The position numbers and the translations under genes are program-made. Under the pieces are notes generated by a model. That model ran no database searches. It saw only the letters and a program-made list of their open reading frames with translations, and was not told the origin of the DNA. Positions 8,081 through 15,902 of a stretch of 64,000 bases of DNA are shown here, piece by piece. This stretch comes from Lysinibacillus sp. PLM2. GTDB taxonomy: Bacteria > Bacillota > Bacilli > Bacillales_A > Planococcaceae. Within the stretch, counting starts at the first letter, position 1; every line of letters begins with the position of its first letter. The stretch spans positions 556,001-620,000 of the forward strand of contig AP025689.1 in the NCBI GenBank assembly GCA_023168345.1, given 5' to 3'.

Positions 8081-8116
8081 AAATGGCATAGCTCAATAGG
8101 TGATGCCATTTTTTAT
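8081..8116 (+). terminator. Intrinsic terminator after the flavoprotein gene
   Basis: AAATGGCAT (8081-8089) pairs with ATGCCATTT (8103-8111) and runs into a T-rich tail. Confidence 0.85.
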
Positions 8117-8216
8117 TTAACTTCATCGGTACACTTAAGATGTTCACTCGATTTAATTGAATCATTATTTTAGAAGATATATAGTAAAATTAATCATACA
8201 TATTTGGAGGTTCGTG

Positions 8217-8591
8217 ATGAACATAAGTTTATTATTAGGTGTAGTATTAGCTTTTCTAGGAGTAACACTCGGTGCATTTGGTGCACATGCCTTAAAAGAT
8301 AAATTTCCGGAACCACGCCATGAGCAATACTGGAACACAGCGGTGCAATATCATATGTACCATGCTTTAGGAATGATAGCAATTGGAATTTTATCGATGG
8401 ATGCGTTGTTAGGGACGTCAGATATACTTTCATGGGCGAGTTATTTAATGTTTGCAGGAGTTATTTTTTTTAGTGGAAGCCTTTATGTCCTCGCTGTAAC
8501 TGGAGTAAAAAAACTAGGAGCGATTACGCCAATTGGTGGGTTATTATTTTTAGTGGCATGGGTATTAGTTGCAATTGAAGTCTTATCATAA
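8217..8591 (+). CDS. DUF423 family membrane protein (YwdK-like)
   Basis: The 124-residue protein has four predicted membrane helices. The N-terminal block GAFGAHALKDK and the following AVQYHMYHALG are the family signature. The start is ATG 8217 after TTTGGAGG; a longer in-frame start at 8157 has no ribosome site. DUF423 proteins are common in Bacillales and proteobacteria and have no settled function. It is monocistronic, with a terminator on each side. Confidence 0.9.
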   Translation: MNISLLLGVVLAFLGVTLGAFGAHALKDKFPEPRHEQYWNTAVQYHMYHALGMIAIGILSMDALLGTSDILSWASYLMFAGVIFFSGSLYVLAVTGVKKLGAITPIGGLLFLVAWVLVAIEVLS

Positions 8592-8597
8592 AGCATA

Positions 8598-8637
8598 AAA
8601 AAGTGAGAACAACTGATTCCCTTCGTTCTCACTTTTT
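8598..8637. terminator. Bidirectional terminator between DUF423 and sspH
   Basis: AAAAGTGAGAAC pairs with GTTCTCACTTTTT, with an A-tract before and a T-tract after, serving both convergent genes. Confidence 0.88.
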
Positions 8638-8660
8638 ATATATTAGGGGGAATTTACAAG

Positions 8661-8846
8661 TTAACTCAAATTCTCTGTCAAGCTTGATAACGACACTTCA
8701 CGTTCATTTGCTGGGTCATCTAAAGGATAAATTCTTGCTGTTTCTTTCTTTTCATCAACATGCTGAATAAAGACTCGCTCACCGTTGTAAAATACGTTTG
8801 CAATTACTGGTGACTCTGAAATTTCCTGAGCTCTTTGTACATTCAT
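8661..8846 (-). CDS. sspH: Small acid-soluble spore protein H
   Basis: The 61-residue protein matches the SspH family along its length: MNVQRAQEISESP, then the NVFYNGERVFIQHVDE block and TARIYPLDDP. SspH is made in the forespore and packed in the spore core; it is a minor SASP and is not related to the DNA-coating alpha/beta type. Start ATG follows AAGGAGG. In relatives it is transcribed by forespore sigma-G; a CATAACTA element upstream resembles that -10, but the -35 is not convincing. Its presence shows the host makes endospores. Confidence 0.92.
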   Translation of the reverse strand: MNVQRAQEISESPVIANVFYNGERVFIQHVDEKKETARIYPLDDPANEREVSLSSLTENLS

Positions 8847-9021
8847 TCCTTGTCCTCCTTATTAGTTATGCAAATGACCTTTCACAACAATTATTTACTT
8901 ACGGGATAAAAAAATATTCTTAAAAATTAATTTTTATATATGTCTAGTAGTGGTAATTTTTGAGAAAAATGATAAGGGAACTTTTGAATAAGAGAAAAAA
9001 TCTTGATAGTGGGGAGAAGCG

Positions 9022-9765
9022 ATGTATGAACATGGAATACCTTACGATAATCAAAAGCTAAGAAGAGCTCCTCACTTACCGTGGGTGATGAAGCAAACAT
9101 GGAGCGATATTTTATTTGTACACTATCCTGTAAAAAAGGGGTTACTTAAAAGTCTTATACCAAAAGCATTAACCATAGATACCTTTGATAATTATGGGTG
9201 GGTGACCATTGTACCGTATCTTACGAGTGCCATGCGTATGAAAGGTCTACCGGCAATTCCTGGTATGCAAAGATTTCCTGGGTATAATATTCGAACTTAT
9301 GTAACGGTTAATGGAAAACCGGGTGTTTACTTCTTCGGTCTTACTGCGGCAAATTGGATTAGTGTAAATATGGCAAAGCTCTTTTTTAACTTACCATATT
9401 ATTATGTAGATATGAGTTTTCGGCGTCAGGGAAATAGAATGGAATTTGGTAGTGAGACAATTGGGGAAGATGCTCTTATCTGTCAGTACAAACCGATAAC
9501 AGAAAAGTTTCTGGCAAAAAAAGGTTCCTTAGATGAATGGTTGTTAGAGCGCTATTGTTTATATACAACTAATAAGCAAGGGGAACCACTTCGATGCGAT
9601 ATATTGCACCAGCCATGGCTATTACAAAATGCGGAAGCAAATTTTTTCCATAATGAATTACTATCAAAGTATCAAATTATCCCCGAATCCACTGATCCTA
9701 TTTTACATTTTTCTAAAGAAGCGGTTGTTCGGATTTGGCCCCTCGTTTCTGCAAATAAATTTTGA
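9022..9765 (+). CDS. YqjF-like DUF2071 family protein
   Basis: The 247-residue soluble protein has the DUF2071 pattern: an N-terminal HLPWVMKQTWSDILFVHYPV, then a TFDNYGWVTIVPY block, TYVTVNGKPGVYFFGL and a late LHQPWLLQNAEAN. The fold is related to acetoacetate decarboxylase-like domains; no enzymatic activity has been established. GGGGAGAAG precedes the ATG. It stands alone between sspH (divergent) and a lipoprotein gene. Confidence 0.87.
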   Translation: MYEHGIPYDNQKLRRAPHLPWVMKQTWSDILFVHYPVKKGLLKSLIPKALTIDTFDNYGWVTIVPYLTSAMRMKGLPAIPGMQRFPGYNIRTYVTVNGKPGVYFFGLTAANWISVNMAKLFFNLPYYYVDMSFRRQGNRMEFGSETIGEDALICQYKPITEKFLAKKGSLDEWLLERYCLYTTNKQGEPLRCDILHQPWLLQNAEANFFHNELLSKYQIIPESTDPILHFSKEAVVRIWPLVSANKF

Positions 9766-9859
9766 TGAAACATAAAAGGCTATCTAGTATCAAAAAAACC
9801 AAACCTTTCTTAATTTAAAACGTATAGTAAAATGAAAACTTAATGAATGGGGTGTTATT

Positions 9860-10330
9860 TTGAAAAAATCTATCATGCTGCTAATATTTGGGTTTAGTAT
9901 TATTTTAGCAGGTTGTCAAAGTGAAGAAGAAAATTTAGTCGATGAATTTTTTAAAAATGCTGAAGAAATGATAAATAGTGAAGAATTAATTCAAGGTGCT
10001 GAGGAAATTATCAATAGTGATGAACTTAAAAATGGTACAGAACAATTTATCAATAGTTTTAATGAAGTAGCAAATCAACTTGGGGAACAGCTTGAAAATG
10101 GTCAGAATTTATTAAATCTATCTGAGACAGAGATTTTTGGTTCCCTTGCTACATACTTGGATGTGCCATTAGATTATTTAATCATTGATGCCTACCCAAA
10201 TGGCGATAAAATTAGCATTGAAGTGCGACAAAACAACGAGGCAATGGGAGTAGGTGATCCTAATGTTGCACCTATGCTTGGTATGTTTGAAGTTCGAACA
10301 GATGGCAAACTTTACGTTATGGATCAGTAA
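9860..10330 (+). CDS. Hypothetical lipoprotein with short internal repeats
   Basis: The 156-residue protein starts at TTG 9860. It carries a lipoprotein signal with lipobox LAGC (Cys 19). Residues about 30-75 contain three imperfect copies of a 13-15-residue unit (AEEMINSEELIQG, then AEEIINSDELKNG, then a degenerate TEQFINS copy), predicted helical. A compact C-terminal domain (about 95-156) contains EIFGSLATYLDV and a beta-rich end. I do not recognise the family. It should be tethered to the outer membrane face. Confidence 0.75.
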   Translation: MKKSIMLLIFGFSIILAGCQSEEENLVDEFFKNAEEMINSEELIQGAEEIINSDELKNGTEQFINSFNEVANQLGEQLENGQNLLNLSETEIFGSLATYLDVPLDYLIIDAYPNGDKISIEVRQNNEAMGVGDPNVAPMLGMFEVRTDGKLYVMDQ

Positions 10331-10356
10331 CTGACACTTGTCAACGTAAGATTGGG

Positions 10357-10380
10357 GTTGCTAATAACTGATTAGCAATT
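10357..10380 (+). repeat. Small inverted repeat after the lipoprotein gene
   Basis: TTGCTAAT and ATTAGCAA flank a five-base loop, followed only by a mixed TTATTTGG tail. It is a weak terminator at best. Confidence 0.45.
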
Positions 10381-10434
10381 ATTTGGTTAAATATAATTGA
10401 GTTTGAGGTAAAATTACGAAGAGGTGAGCATGAC

Positions 10435-10677
10435 GTGATAAAAGTAAATATAGGTCTGTTTTTATTACTAATTAGTGCTATAATTTATGGTTCCATACTT
10501 ATCGCTGCATCAATTTACTCGCAGGTATTAGTTAAAGGAAATATAGGCTGGGATACTCGTTATGGAGTTTTTGGAACTTCATTCAGAGAGATAGGAACTA
10601 TTCCTTTAAGTATATCAATATTATTAACTCTTAGTGGAGTGGTAATCATAGTGCTTTCTATTAGAAAAAAAATATAA
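10435..10677 (+). CDS. Small two-helix membrane protein, unknown
   Basis: The 80-residue protein starts at GTG 10435 after GAGGTGAG. It has two predicted membrane helices (about residues 6-28 and 53-75) joined by a polar loop containing GNIGWDTRYGVFGTSFREIG, and a basic C-terminus. I do not recognise the family. An ATG-ACG-TGA triplet overlaps the start and is not coding. A strong hairpin follows about 70 bp downstream. Confidence 0.65.
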   Translation: MIKVNIGLFLLLISAIIYGSILIAASIYSQVLVKGNIGWDTRYGVFGTSFREIGTIPLSISILLTLSGVVIIVLSIRKKI

Positions 10678-10749
10678 GAAATCATACAACAAAAAGTGCT
10701 GAGCCCCAAGAGAATTAAAGCTTCTTTTAATGTTTTTTTAATTTTAAAT

Positions 10750-10790
10750 AGGCTGTTCTATAAACCTATTTTTGGTTTATAGAACAGCCT
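10750..10790. repeat. 17-bp perfect hairpin
   Basis: AGGCTGTTCTATAAACC (10750-10766) is exactly complementary to 10774-10790 around the loop TATTTTT. The flanks are AT-rich on both sides but lack a long T-run, so it may be a bidirectional terminator or a relic of a mobile element end. Confidence 0.7.
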
Positions 10791-10860
10791 TAGATTTTAT
10801 AGTTTAAATTTTTCATCAGGAGATTACGTACTGGTTAACTAATAAAAGGAAAAGTAAGAT

Positions 10861-10938
10861 GAGCATTCCATTAAGGGATGCTTCAGAGTGTTGACAAAAT
10901 ACCTCGAGAGTTGCATCTCTCGAGGTATTTTGTCTTTT
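10861..10938 (+). terminator. Two hairpins left of the IS remnant (B then A type)
   Basis: First a small hairpin, AGCATTCC with GGGATGCT (10862-10882). Then an 18-bp perfect stem at 10893-10934 with loop TTGCAT, followed by TTTTT, a strong plus-strand terminator. The same two hairpin types flank the other side of the transposase remnant in mirror order. Confidence 0.75.
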
Positions 10939-10961
10939 TAAAATCGTTTAGGTATAAATTA

Positions 10962-11691
10962 TTACCAGATTTCGGGTATTAATCGTCTAAAAGGCTGGAG
11001 CATATGACTATCGTGTATATTCCCTGGAGTGACAATAGAGCCTAATACAAATCCTCTTTCATCTGTCGTTGTATGAAAAGAATACGCAAACTGTTTCGTA
11101 CGTTCATCTTTTACATAGTAACCACTTCCGTTTTCCTCACGATCGATCGATATTCAGTTCTTCTTGAAGCTTCGCTTCATAAGCACGTGTTTCTTTTCGT
11201 ACAAGTTTCTTATCATACTTCCGTTTATTAGCACTTGCCTTTACATGTGTAGAATCAATAAAAACATGGTCTTCTGATAAGAAACCACAGTCCATAATCT
11301 CTTTTAAGATACGGTAAAAAATCTGTTCAAAGATATCGGTATCTTGAAAGCGACGTTCATAGCTCTTACCGAACGTTGAAAAATGTGGAACTTCTGTATG
11401 AAAGCCGAATCCTAGAAACCAACGATAAGCCATATTTGTTTCAATCACTTTAATCGTTTGGCGCATTGAACGAATGCCGAATGTATATTGAATAAACGTC
11501 ATTTTAAATAGAACAACAGGATCAATACTTGGTCTTCCAACAGTGGAGTATAGAGGTTCAACTAATGGATAGATAAATTTAAAATCAATTGCAGCATCTA
11601 GTTTACGGACCAGGTGGTCCTTTGGTACAAGTTGTTCAATAGTTAGCATTTCAAACTGTTCACGTTCATTGATTTGATTTTTCGTCATCAT
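10962..11691 (-). pseudogene. IS1182-type transposase, 5' half, frameshifted and truncated
   Basis: The N-terminal part is well preserved: EQLVPKDHLVRKLDAAIDF, then GRPSIDPVVLFKM, the FGIRSMRQTI region and FIDSTHVKASANK with its catalytic Asp. At 11145-11152 GATC is duplicated, shifting the frame so the product stops after NIDRS (11137). In the restored frame coding continues as REENGSGYYVKDERTKQ and VTPGNIHDSHMLQPF, then ends after EIW at 10962. Removing the four extra bases gives exactly 242 codons. Intact IS1182 transposases have roughly 450 or more residues, so the C-terminal half, including the last catalytic acid, is gone. The element cannot move itself. Start is ATG 11691 after GAGGTGAT. 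Confidence 0.88.
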
Positions 11692-11756
11692 GGTTATCAT
11701 CACCTCAGAGTATTAGAAGCGTTACACCATTGTATTAGCCGATATAAGTCGATTCT

Positions 11757-11868
11757 CGTTACAGGCGCGAAGACTCCTACGGGAACAGCACGAGCCGAAG
11801 CACCCGGACTGAGCGTAGCGAGGGAGAAGGCTGAGGCCGTGCCCGTGGAAAGCGTAGCGCCTGTAACG
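11757..11868. repeat. GC-rich palindromic intergenic repeat element
   Basis: The 112-bp element has 12-bp perfect ends, CGTTACAGGCGC and GCGCCTGTAACG, and an interior of GAAGACTCCTACGGGAACAG, GAGCGTAGCGAGG and GCCCGTGGAAAGCG. Its GC content stands far above the surroundings. From memory it matches a widespread family of palindromic repeats in Bacillaceae and Planococcaceae genomes. It lies just upstream of the transposase remnant. Apparent reading frames across it are not genes. Confidence 0.8.
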
Positions 11869-11908
11869 GAAATCGTCGATTTCTTAATATGTATTGTAAA
11901 TAGAAAAA

Positions 11909-11979
11909 AGACTGTAGACAATCTCAAATTTTCGAGTTTGTCTACAGTCTGGAGCATTCCATAAGGGATGCTTTTTTTT
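11909..11979. terminator. Two hairpins right of the IS remnant (A then B type)
   Basis: Hairpin A, AGACTGTAGACAA with TTGTCTACAGTCT (11909-11950), has its T-run on the minus strand. Hairpin B, AGCATTCC-ATAA-GGGATGCT (11953-11972), has a run of eight T on the plus strand. Together they insulate both directions. A related A/B pair occurs at 62638-62756. Confidence 0.78.
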
Positions 11980-12082
11980 AATGGAGAAATTAAAACCTTG
12001 TATCATTTTTAAGAATCCATTGAGTAAAGATTCAACTTTTGTCCAAAAATGATATTAAATGATTGCAAAGGAATGAGAGAAA

Positions 12083-12328
12083 ATGGCAATGTGTCCTTTA
12101 TGTAATTCCATTAAAGAATTAGAAGCATACTGTCCCAAATGTCAAAAAAAATTGGAGGACTCGGGTAAGGTATCCGATTTTCTTGATCCCTATGGTCACT
12201 ACAATGATGAAGAAACGGTAAAAATGGGGGATGGCTACCCATTTACAGCAAAAGATCAAATTTGCCCGCATTTAATGGTTTGCAAAGATTGTGGGTATGA
12301 TGAGGTGCGATTTATTCAGGAAGAATAG
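12083..12328 (+). CDS. Small zinc-ribbon protein, unknown family
   Basis: The 81-residue protein has three cysteine pairs: CPLC (residue 4), CPKC (residue 17) and CKDC (residue 67). The middle is acidic and includes DFLDPYGHYNDEETVKMGDGYP. The first two pairs can form one zinc ribbon; the third may pair with CPH near residue 61. Rubredoxin-like or nucleic-acid binding roles are possible, but I do not recognise the family. A weak GGAATGAGAGAAA site precedes the ATG. Confidence 0.7.
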   Translation: MAMCPLCNSIKELEAYCPKCQKKLEDSGKVSDFLDPYGHYNDEETVKMGDGYPFTAKDQICPHLMVCKDCGYDEVRFIQEE

Positions 12329-12395
12329 AATCGAAAAAAATTTGAGCAACTTTGCAAAAGGTCCTTAATCTATTGCAAAGCTGCCCTAAATATAG

Positions 12396-12554
12396 TTATA
12401 CCATCTTTGTTTCGTTTCTTTTATTTGTATCTGTTTTTTCTGTTTTCGGCTTTACATGCTGTTTTGCAATTTCAGAATTCATTTGTATTGTAGCCGAACC
12501 TAAATTATTATTCATTGCAGCTTCTGCATTAAATTTACCTTCTTCTTTCTTCAT
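12396..12554 (-). CDS. Small hydrophilic protein (52 aa), possibly spore related
   Basis: An ATG at 12554 follows GGAGGCGAT with ideal spacing. The product starts MKKEEGKFNAEAAMNNN, then LGSATIQMNSEIAKQHVK, and ends in a basic Lys/Thr-rich tail. It is hydrophilic and rich in Asn, Lys and Gln. Composition and the GSAT-MNSEIAKQHVK stretch recall gamma-type small acid-soluble spore proteins, but the similarity is weak. Codon use and the ribosome site support a real gene; function is unassigned. The reading frame on the opposite strand is its shadow. Confidence 0.6.
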   Translation of the reverse strand: MKKEEGKFNAEAAMNNNLGSATIQMNSEIAKQHVKPKTEKTDTNKRNETKMV

Positions 12555-12647
12555 TTTTATCGCCTCCAATTTTACGTATGGTACAACTTATTTTGCTCAA
12601 GAGAGCGAATAAAATGTACAAAGAAAAAAGTAATCATAGGCATTCCA

Positions 12648-13640
12648 TTACAGCTTTACAATGATTCGACCTCTTGCTTTTCCTTCTAATAAAGTAGGAA
12701 GTGCATCTGGTAATTCTTGAAGTGTCACTTCTTGCTGGATAAAACTATCCAAGTTTGTAGGTTTAAAGTCTGTTGCAAGGCGTTCCCAAGTTTTGGCACG
12801 AGTTTCCATCGGACAATAGACAGAATCTACACCAAGTAAATTAATACCTCTTAAAATAAATGGAAAGACAGTCGTTGGTAAATTTGTGCCAGCGGTTAAT
12901 CCACAAGCTGCGACCGCTCCTCCGTATTGAATTTGACTAATGACAGAAGCAAGCATTTCACCGCCTGTTGAATCAACTGCAGCTGACCATTTTTGTTTAC
13001 CTAATGCTTTTATCTTTCCATCATAAACGTCTTCACGTGAAAGGATTTCATTTGCTCCAAGGTTTTTTAAGTACTCTGATTCTGAAGTTTTCCCAGTGCT
13101 TGCCTCGATTTGGTAATTACGCGTCGCAAGAATGGAGACGGCAAAGCTGCCTACACCACCAGTTGCACCCGTAACTAGTACGGGTCCTTTTTCGGGAGTT
13201 AATCCATTTTCTTCTAGTCGTTGAACACATAATGCTGCAGTAAAACCAGCCGTACCAATTGTCATTGCTTCTTTTAACGTTAACCCTTTAGGAAGAGGAA
13301 CAACCCAATCAGCTTTTACTCGTGCGTATTCACTATAACCTCCAAAATGGGAGACCCCAATTTCATAACTTGTAGCGATGACCTCATCACCTTTTTTAAA
13401 ACGCGGATCTTCAGAAGATTCGACAATACCAGCTAAATCAATACCAGGAACAAAAGGATAAGATCTAACAATATTACCATTTGGTATACTAGCTAAACTA
13501 TCTTTGTAATTAACACCAGAATAGGAAACTCTAATTAACACATCACCCTCAGGTAAGTCTTGCATTGTTAATGATTGTACCTTTACTGTGAAATTTTCTT
13601 CTTCTTTATTTACCACAAGTGCATTAAAAGTTTGTGACAT
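12648..13640 (-). CDS. Acrylyl-CoA reductase/quinone oxidoreductase-type MDR enzyme (YhdH/AcuI family)
   Basis: The 330-residue enzyme belongs to the zinc-free medium-chain reductase family. It has SYSGVNYKDSLA (substrate region), FVPGIDLAGIVE and the NADPH-binding VTGATGGVGSFAVSIL near residue 155, and ends KARGRIIVKL. YhdH/YhfP/AcuI members reduce acrylyl-CoA or quinones with NADPH. The start ATG at 13640 sits after GGGGGG; the ATG two codons upstream lies within that site. It is monocistronic. Confidence 0.88.
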   Translation of the reverse strand: MSQTFNALVVNKEEENFTVKVQSLTMQDLPEGDVLIRVSYSGVNYKDSLASIPNGNIVRSYPFVPGIDLAGIVESSEDPRFKKGDEVIATSYEIGVSHFGGYSEYARVKADWVVPLPKGLTLKEAMTIGTAGFTAALCVQRLEENGLTPEKGPVLVTGATGGVGSFAVSILATRNYQIEASTGKTSESEYLKNLGANEILSREDVYDGKIKALGKQKWSAAVDSTGGEMLASVISQIQYGGAVAACGLTAGTNLPTTVFPFILRGINLLGVDSVYCPMETRAKTWERLATDFKPTNLDSFIQQEVTLQELPDALPTLLEGKARGRIIVKL

Positions 13641-13736
13641 ATTCATCCCCCCAATATCAAATCTATAAAACTATTTTAATATTACTATATTTTCTCTTTC
13701 TATAAATATTAATAAGACCTATTCGCTGTAAAGAAT

Positions 13737-13773
13737 AAAAAAGGAAACTCTAATTTCATATCGAGCTTCCTTT
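13737..13773 (-). terminator. Intrinsic terminator of the DUF4064 gene
   Basis: On the minus strand AAAGGAAGCTC pairs with GAGTTTCCTTT, followed by T's. Confidence 0.75.
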
Positions 13774-13784
13774 AATGTTGAACT

Positions 13785-14126
13785 CTATGCGAATTTGTTT
13801 TTTGGTTTTCTTACTAGTGCCATTACTCCAGCAATAACGAGTAAAATGGCTGGTATTAGATAAAATAATGAAATACATATAATGCCGCCAACTGCCGCAA
13901 CAAGCATTAAAATACCGCCAATTTTATCCTTTGTTCGAACTAAAATGCATCCAACAATGGCGATGATAGAGAATAATACAGCACCCCATCCTAAGCCAAT
14001 TACTTCACTTTCACCTGTTGAAGAAAAAGCTGCATCAATACCGCCAATAAATAATGCCATAATAGCACCGATAAAGCCGAAGATTCCACCGAGTAATCCA
14101 AGTATAAATTCTGCTGTTCGTTTCAT
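13785..14126 (-). CDS. DUF4064 family small membrane protein
   Basis: The 113-residue protein starts at ATG 14126 after AAGGAGT; the 38 codons upstream lack a ribosome site. It has four membrane helices, an N-terminal MKRTAEFILGLLGGIFGFIGA typical of DUF4064, and a basic C-terminus RKPKNKF. The function of the family is unknown. It is monocistronic with its own terminator. Confidence 0.82.
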   Translation of the reverse strand: MKRTAEFILGLLGGIFGFIGAIMALFIGGIDAAFSSTGESEVIGLGWGAVLFSIIAIVGCILVRTKDKIGGILMLVAAVGGIICISLFYLIPAILLVIAGVMALVRKPKNKFA

Positions 14127-14263
14127 TTTTAGACTCCTTATGACTAAAAATTTATTTAGGAAAATGATTTCAAAGGTAGTACTACAAAAAATATTTTTCC
14201 TCAAAAAGCGAAAAAAATTCCTATTTAGTTTTGGCTTCATTGTTAATATTAAGCAATAAAATA

Positions 14264-14302
14264 AAAGGCTTTAAGGTAGGGGAAGCTACTTTAAAGCCTT
14301 TG
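14264..14302. terminator. Hairpin terminator between two minus-strand genes
   Basis: AAAGGCTTTAA pairs with TTAAAGCCTTT. On the minus strand it would end transcription of the small Asn/Lys-rich gene that follows at 14322-14462. Confidence 0.75.
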
Positions 14303-14321
14303 TTGTTAATATATTTGATAA

Positions 14322-14462
14322 TTATTTTTTATTTTTCTTTTTGTTTTGTTTTGCTAAGTCACGAACTTCATTTACATCAAGTTCTTGAGCAATTTCTTGA
14401 TTTTTAAGGTTATTGTTATTGTTGTTGTTTTGGTTATTTTTTAATTTATTTTTCTTTGCCAC
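14322..14462 (-). CDS. Asn/Lys-rich small basic protein (46 aa)
   Basis: GTG 14462 follows GGAGGTGA. The product begins MAKKNKLKNNQ, has a run of seven Asn, a short helical segment NQEIAQELDVNEVRDLAKQ, and a Lys/Asn tail. Size and composition resemble small basic spore proteins of Bacillales, and a similar Asn/Lys-rich protein is encoded at 31036-31245. No family is recognised with confidence. The ribosome site and terminator support a real gene. Confidence 0.65.
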   Translation of the reverse strand: MAKKNKLKNNQNNNNNNNLKNQEIAQELDVNEVRDLAKQNKKKNKK

Positions 14463-14615
14463 GAAAGTTTCACCTCCGATTTTTATTGTGTACGGGTTGA
14501 GTTTAGATTATCCATCATTTTTAGTAAGGTAAACCTCGAAAAAAATCGATTATCAAGACAATTATGTAACTTTTTAACAATTGCGGAGTCCAATATATAG
14601 AGGAGGCTGATTCGA

Positions 14616-15872
14616 TTGAAAAAGTTATTAACGATATATTTGTTAATTAATTTGTTCATCTTAACAAGCTGTGGTACGGGAAGTTCAAATGAAAGTTTAA
14701 AAATCGCGAGCGATGTAGAATATGGTAATGAAGACTACCAAACAATCGTATCTTCGAATAATCAGTTAGGGTTTGAACTTATAGCAGAAGCAAAAAGAGA
14801 TGATAATGGAAATATATTTATTTCACCAACAAGTTTAGTAATGGCATTATCAATGGTTTATAACGGAGCAGATGGCGTGACAAAAGAAGAAATGGCTAAT
14901 GTATTACATATTGAAGGGATTAACGCAGAACAATTAAACAAAGCAAATGCGTCTCTAATGTCGATATTGTTTCAAAACACAAAGGATGTTCAATTAAATG
15001 TAGCCAATTCCATTTGGCTCAATGAAAACTACCATTTCCAAGAAGCTTTTGCAGAAAAGAACAAAGATTATTTTAATGCAGAGATTAGGGAAATCAACAT
15101 ATCAGACCCGGATACGCCTAACACAATTAATGATTGGGTAAAAAATGCGACAAACGGAAAAATTGATGAAATAGTCGAACCACCGTTAAACCCTGATTTA
15201 GTTACGATTTTAATCAATGCAATTTATTTTAAAGGGAACTGGACACATCCGTTTAATAAAGAGCAGACAGAAAAAAGTATTTTTACTTTAGAAAGCGGTA
15301 ATTCAAAAGAAGTATACCTTATGAAATTAAATGAAAAGTTAGCTTATATGGAAAATGAAATGTTTCAAGCGGTTTCACTCCCTTATGGAGACAATCAAAA
15401 CTTGAGCATGAAAGTTTTTTTACCGAGAGAAAATGTACCTCTTTCAGAATTTGAAAAACTTCTTAATAATACGAACTGGGAGAAATGGAAATCGGAATTT
15501 AATGAAAAAGAGGGCACTATCCTTCTTCCACGTTTTCAGTTGGAATATGAAGCTTTATTAAATGATACATTGAAAACACTTGGTATGCCGAGCGCATTTG
15601 ATAATGCGAATTTCTCGAAAATGATTGAAGAAAATGCCCCGCTTTATATTAGTAAAGTGACACAAAAGACTTTTCTCGATGTAAATGAAGAAGGGACTGA
15701 AGCCGCTGCGGCAACCTCTGTTGAAATCGTAACTGAGAGTGCATCGGCCGAAATGCCATTTTATATGGAAGTGAATCGACCTTTCTTCATTGCAATTACA
15801 GATGATAAAACAGACGTTGTTCTATTTATGGGGTCGATCTTAAATCCAATAGAAAAACCGATTACCCAGTAA
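14616..15872 (+). CDS. Serpin (serine protease inhibitor) lipoprotein, copy 1
   Basis: The 418-residue protein starts at TTG 14616 after GAGGAGG. It has a lipoprotein signal (ILTSC, Cys 19) and a full serpin domain: NIFISPTSLVMALSM, NSIWLN, LINAIYFKGNWTHPF and VNRPFFIAI near the end. The hinge of the reactive-centre loop is canonical, EEGTEAAAAT at residues 358-367, so it should be inhibitory. Counting from P15 (Gly360) places P1 at Glu374 and P1' at Ser375. Serpins trap serine or cysteine proteases at the cell surface. Thirty bases separate it from a second serpin, in an apparent operon. Confidence 0.93.
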   Translation: MKKLLTIYLLINLFILTSCGTGSSNESLKIASDVEYGNEDYQTIVSSNNQLGFELIAEAKRDDNGNIFISPTSLVMALSMVYNGADGVTKEEMANVLHIEGINAEQLNKANASLMSILFQNTKDVQLNVANSIWLNENYHFQEAFAEKNKDYFNAEIREINISDPDTPNTINDWVKNATNGKIDEIVEPPLNPDLVTILINAIYFKGNWTHPFNKEQTEKSIFTLESGNSKEVYLMKLNEKLAYMENEMFQAVSLPYGDNQNLSMKVFLPRENVPLSEFEKLLNNTNWEKWKSEFNEKEGTILLPRFQLEYEALLNDTLKTLGMPSAFDNANFSKMIEENAPLYISKVTQKTFLDVNEEGTEAAAATSVEIVTESASAEMPFYMEVNRPFFIAITDDKTDVVLFMGSILNPIEKPITQ

Positions 15873-15902
15873 ATTTACCTTTAGGAACTAGATAGGTGGT
15901 GA

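Noticed and set aside
11674-11964. Overlapping frames on both strands rich in Ala, Pro and Val
   Set aside because: They arise from the GC-rich palindromic repeat, not from coding sequence.
12352-12612. 86-codon hydrophobic plus-strand frame
   Set aside because: It is antisense to a 52-residue gene with a good ribosome site and itself has none.
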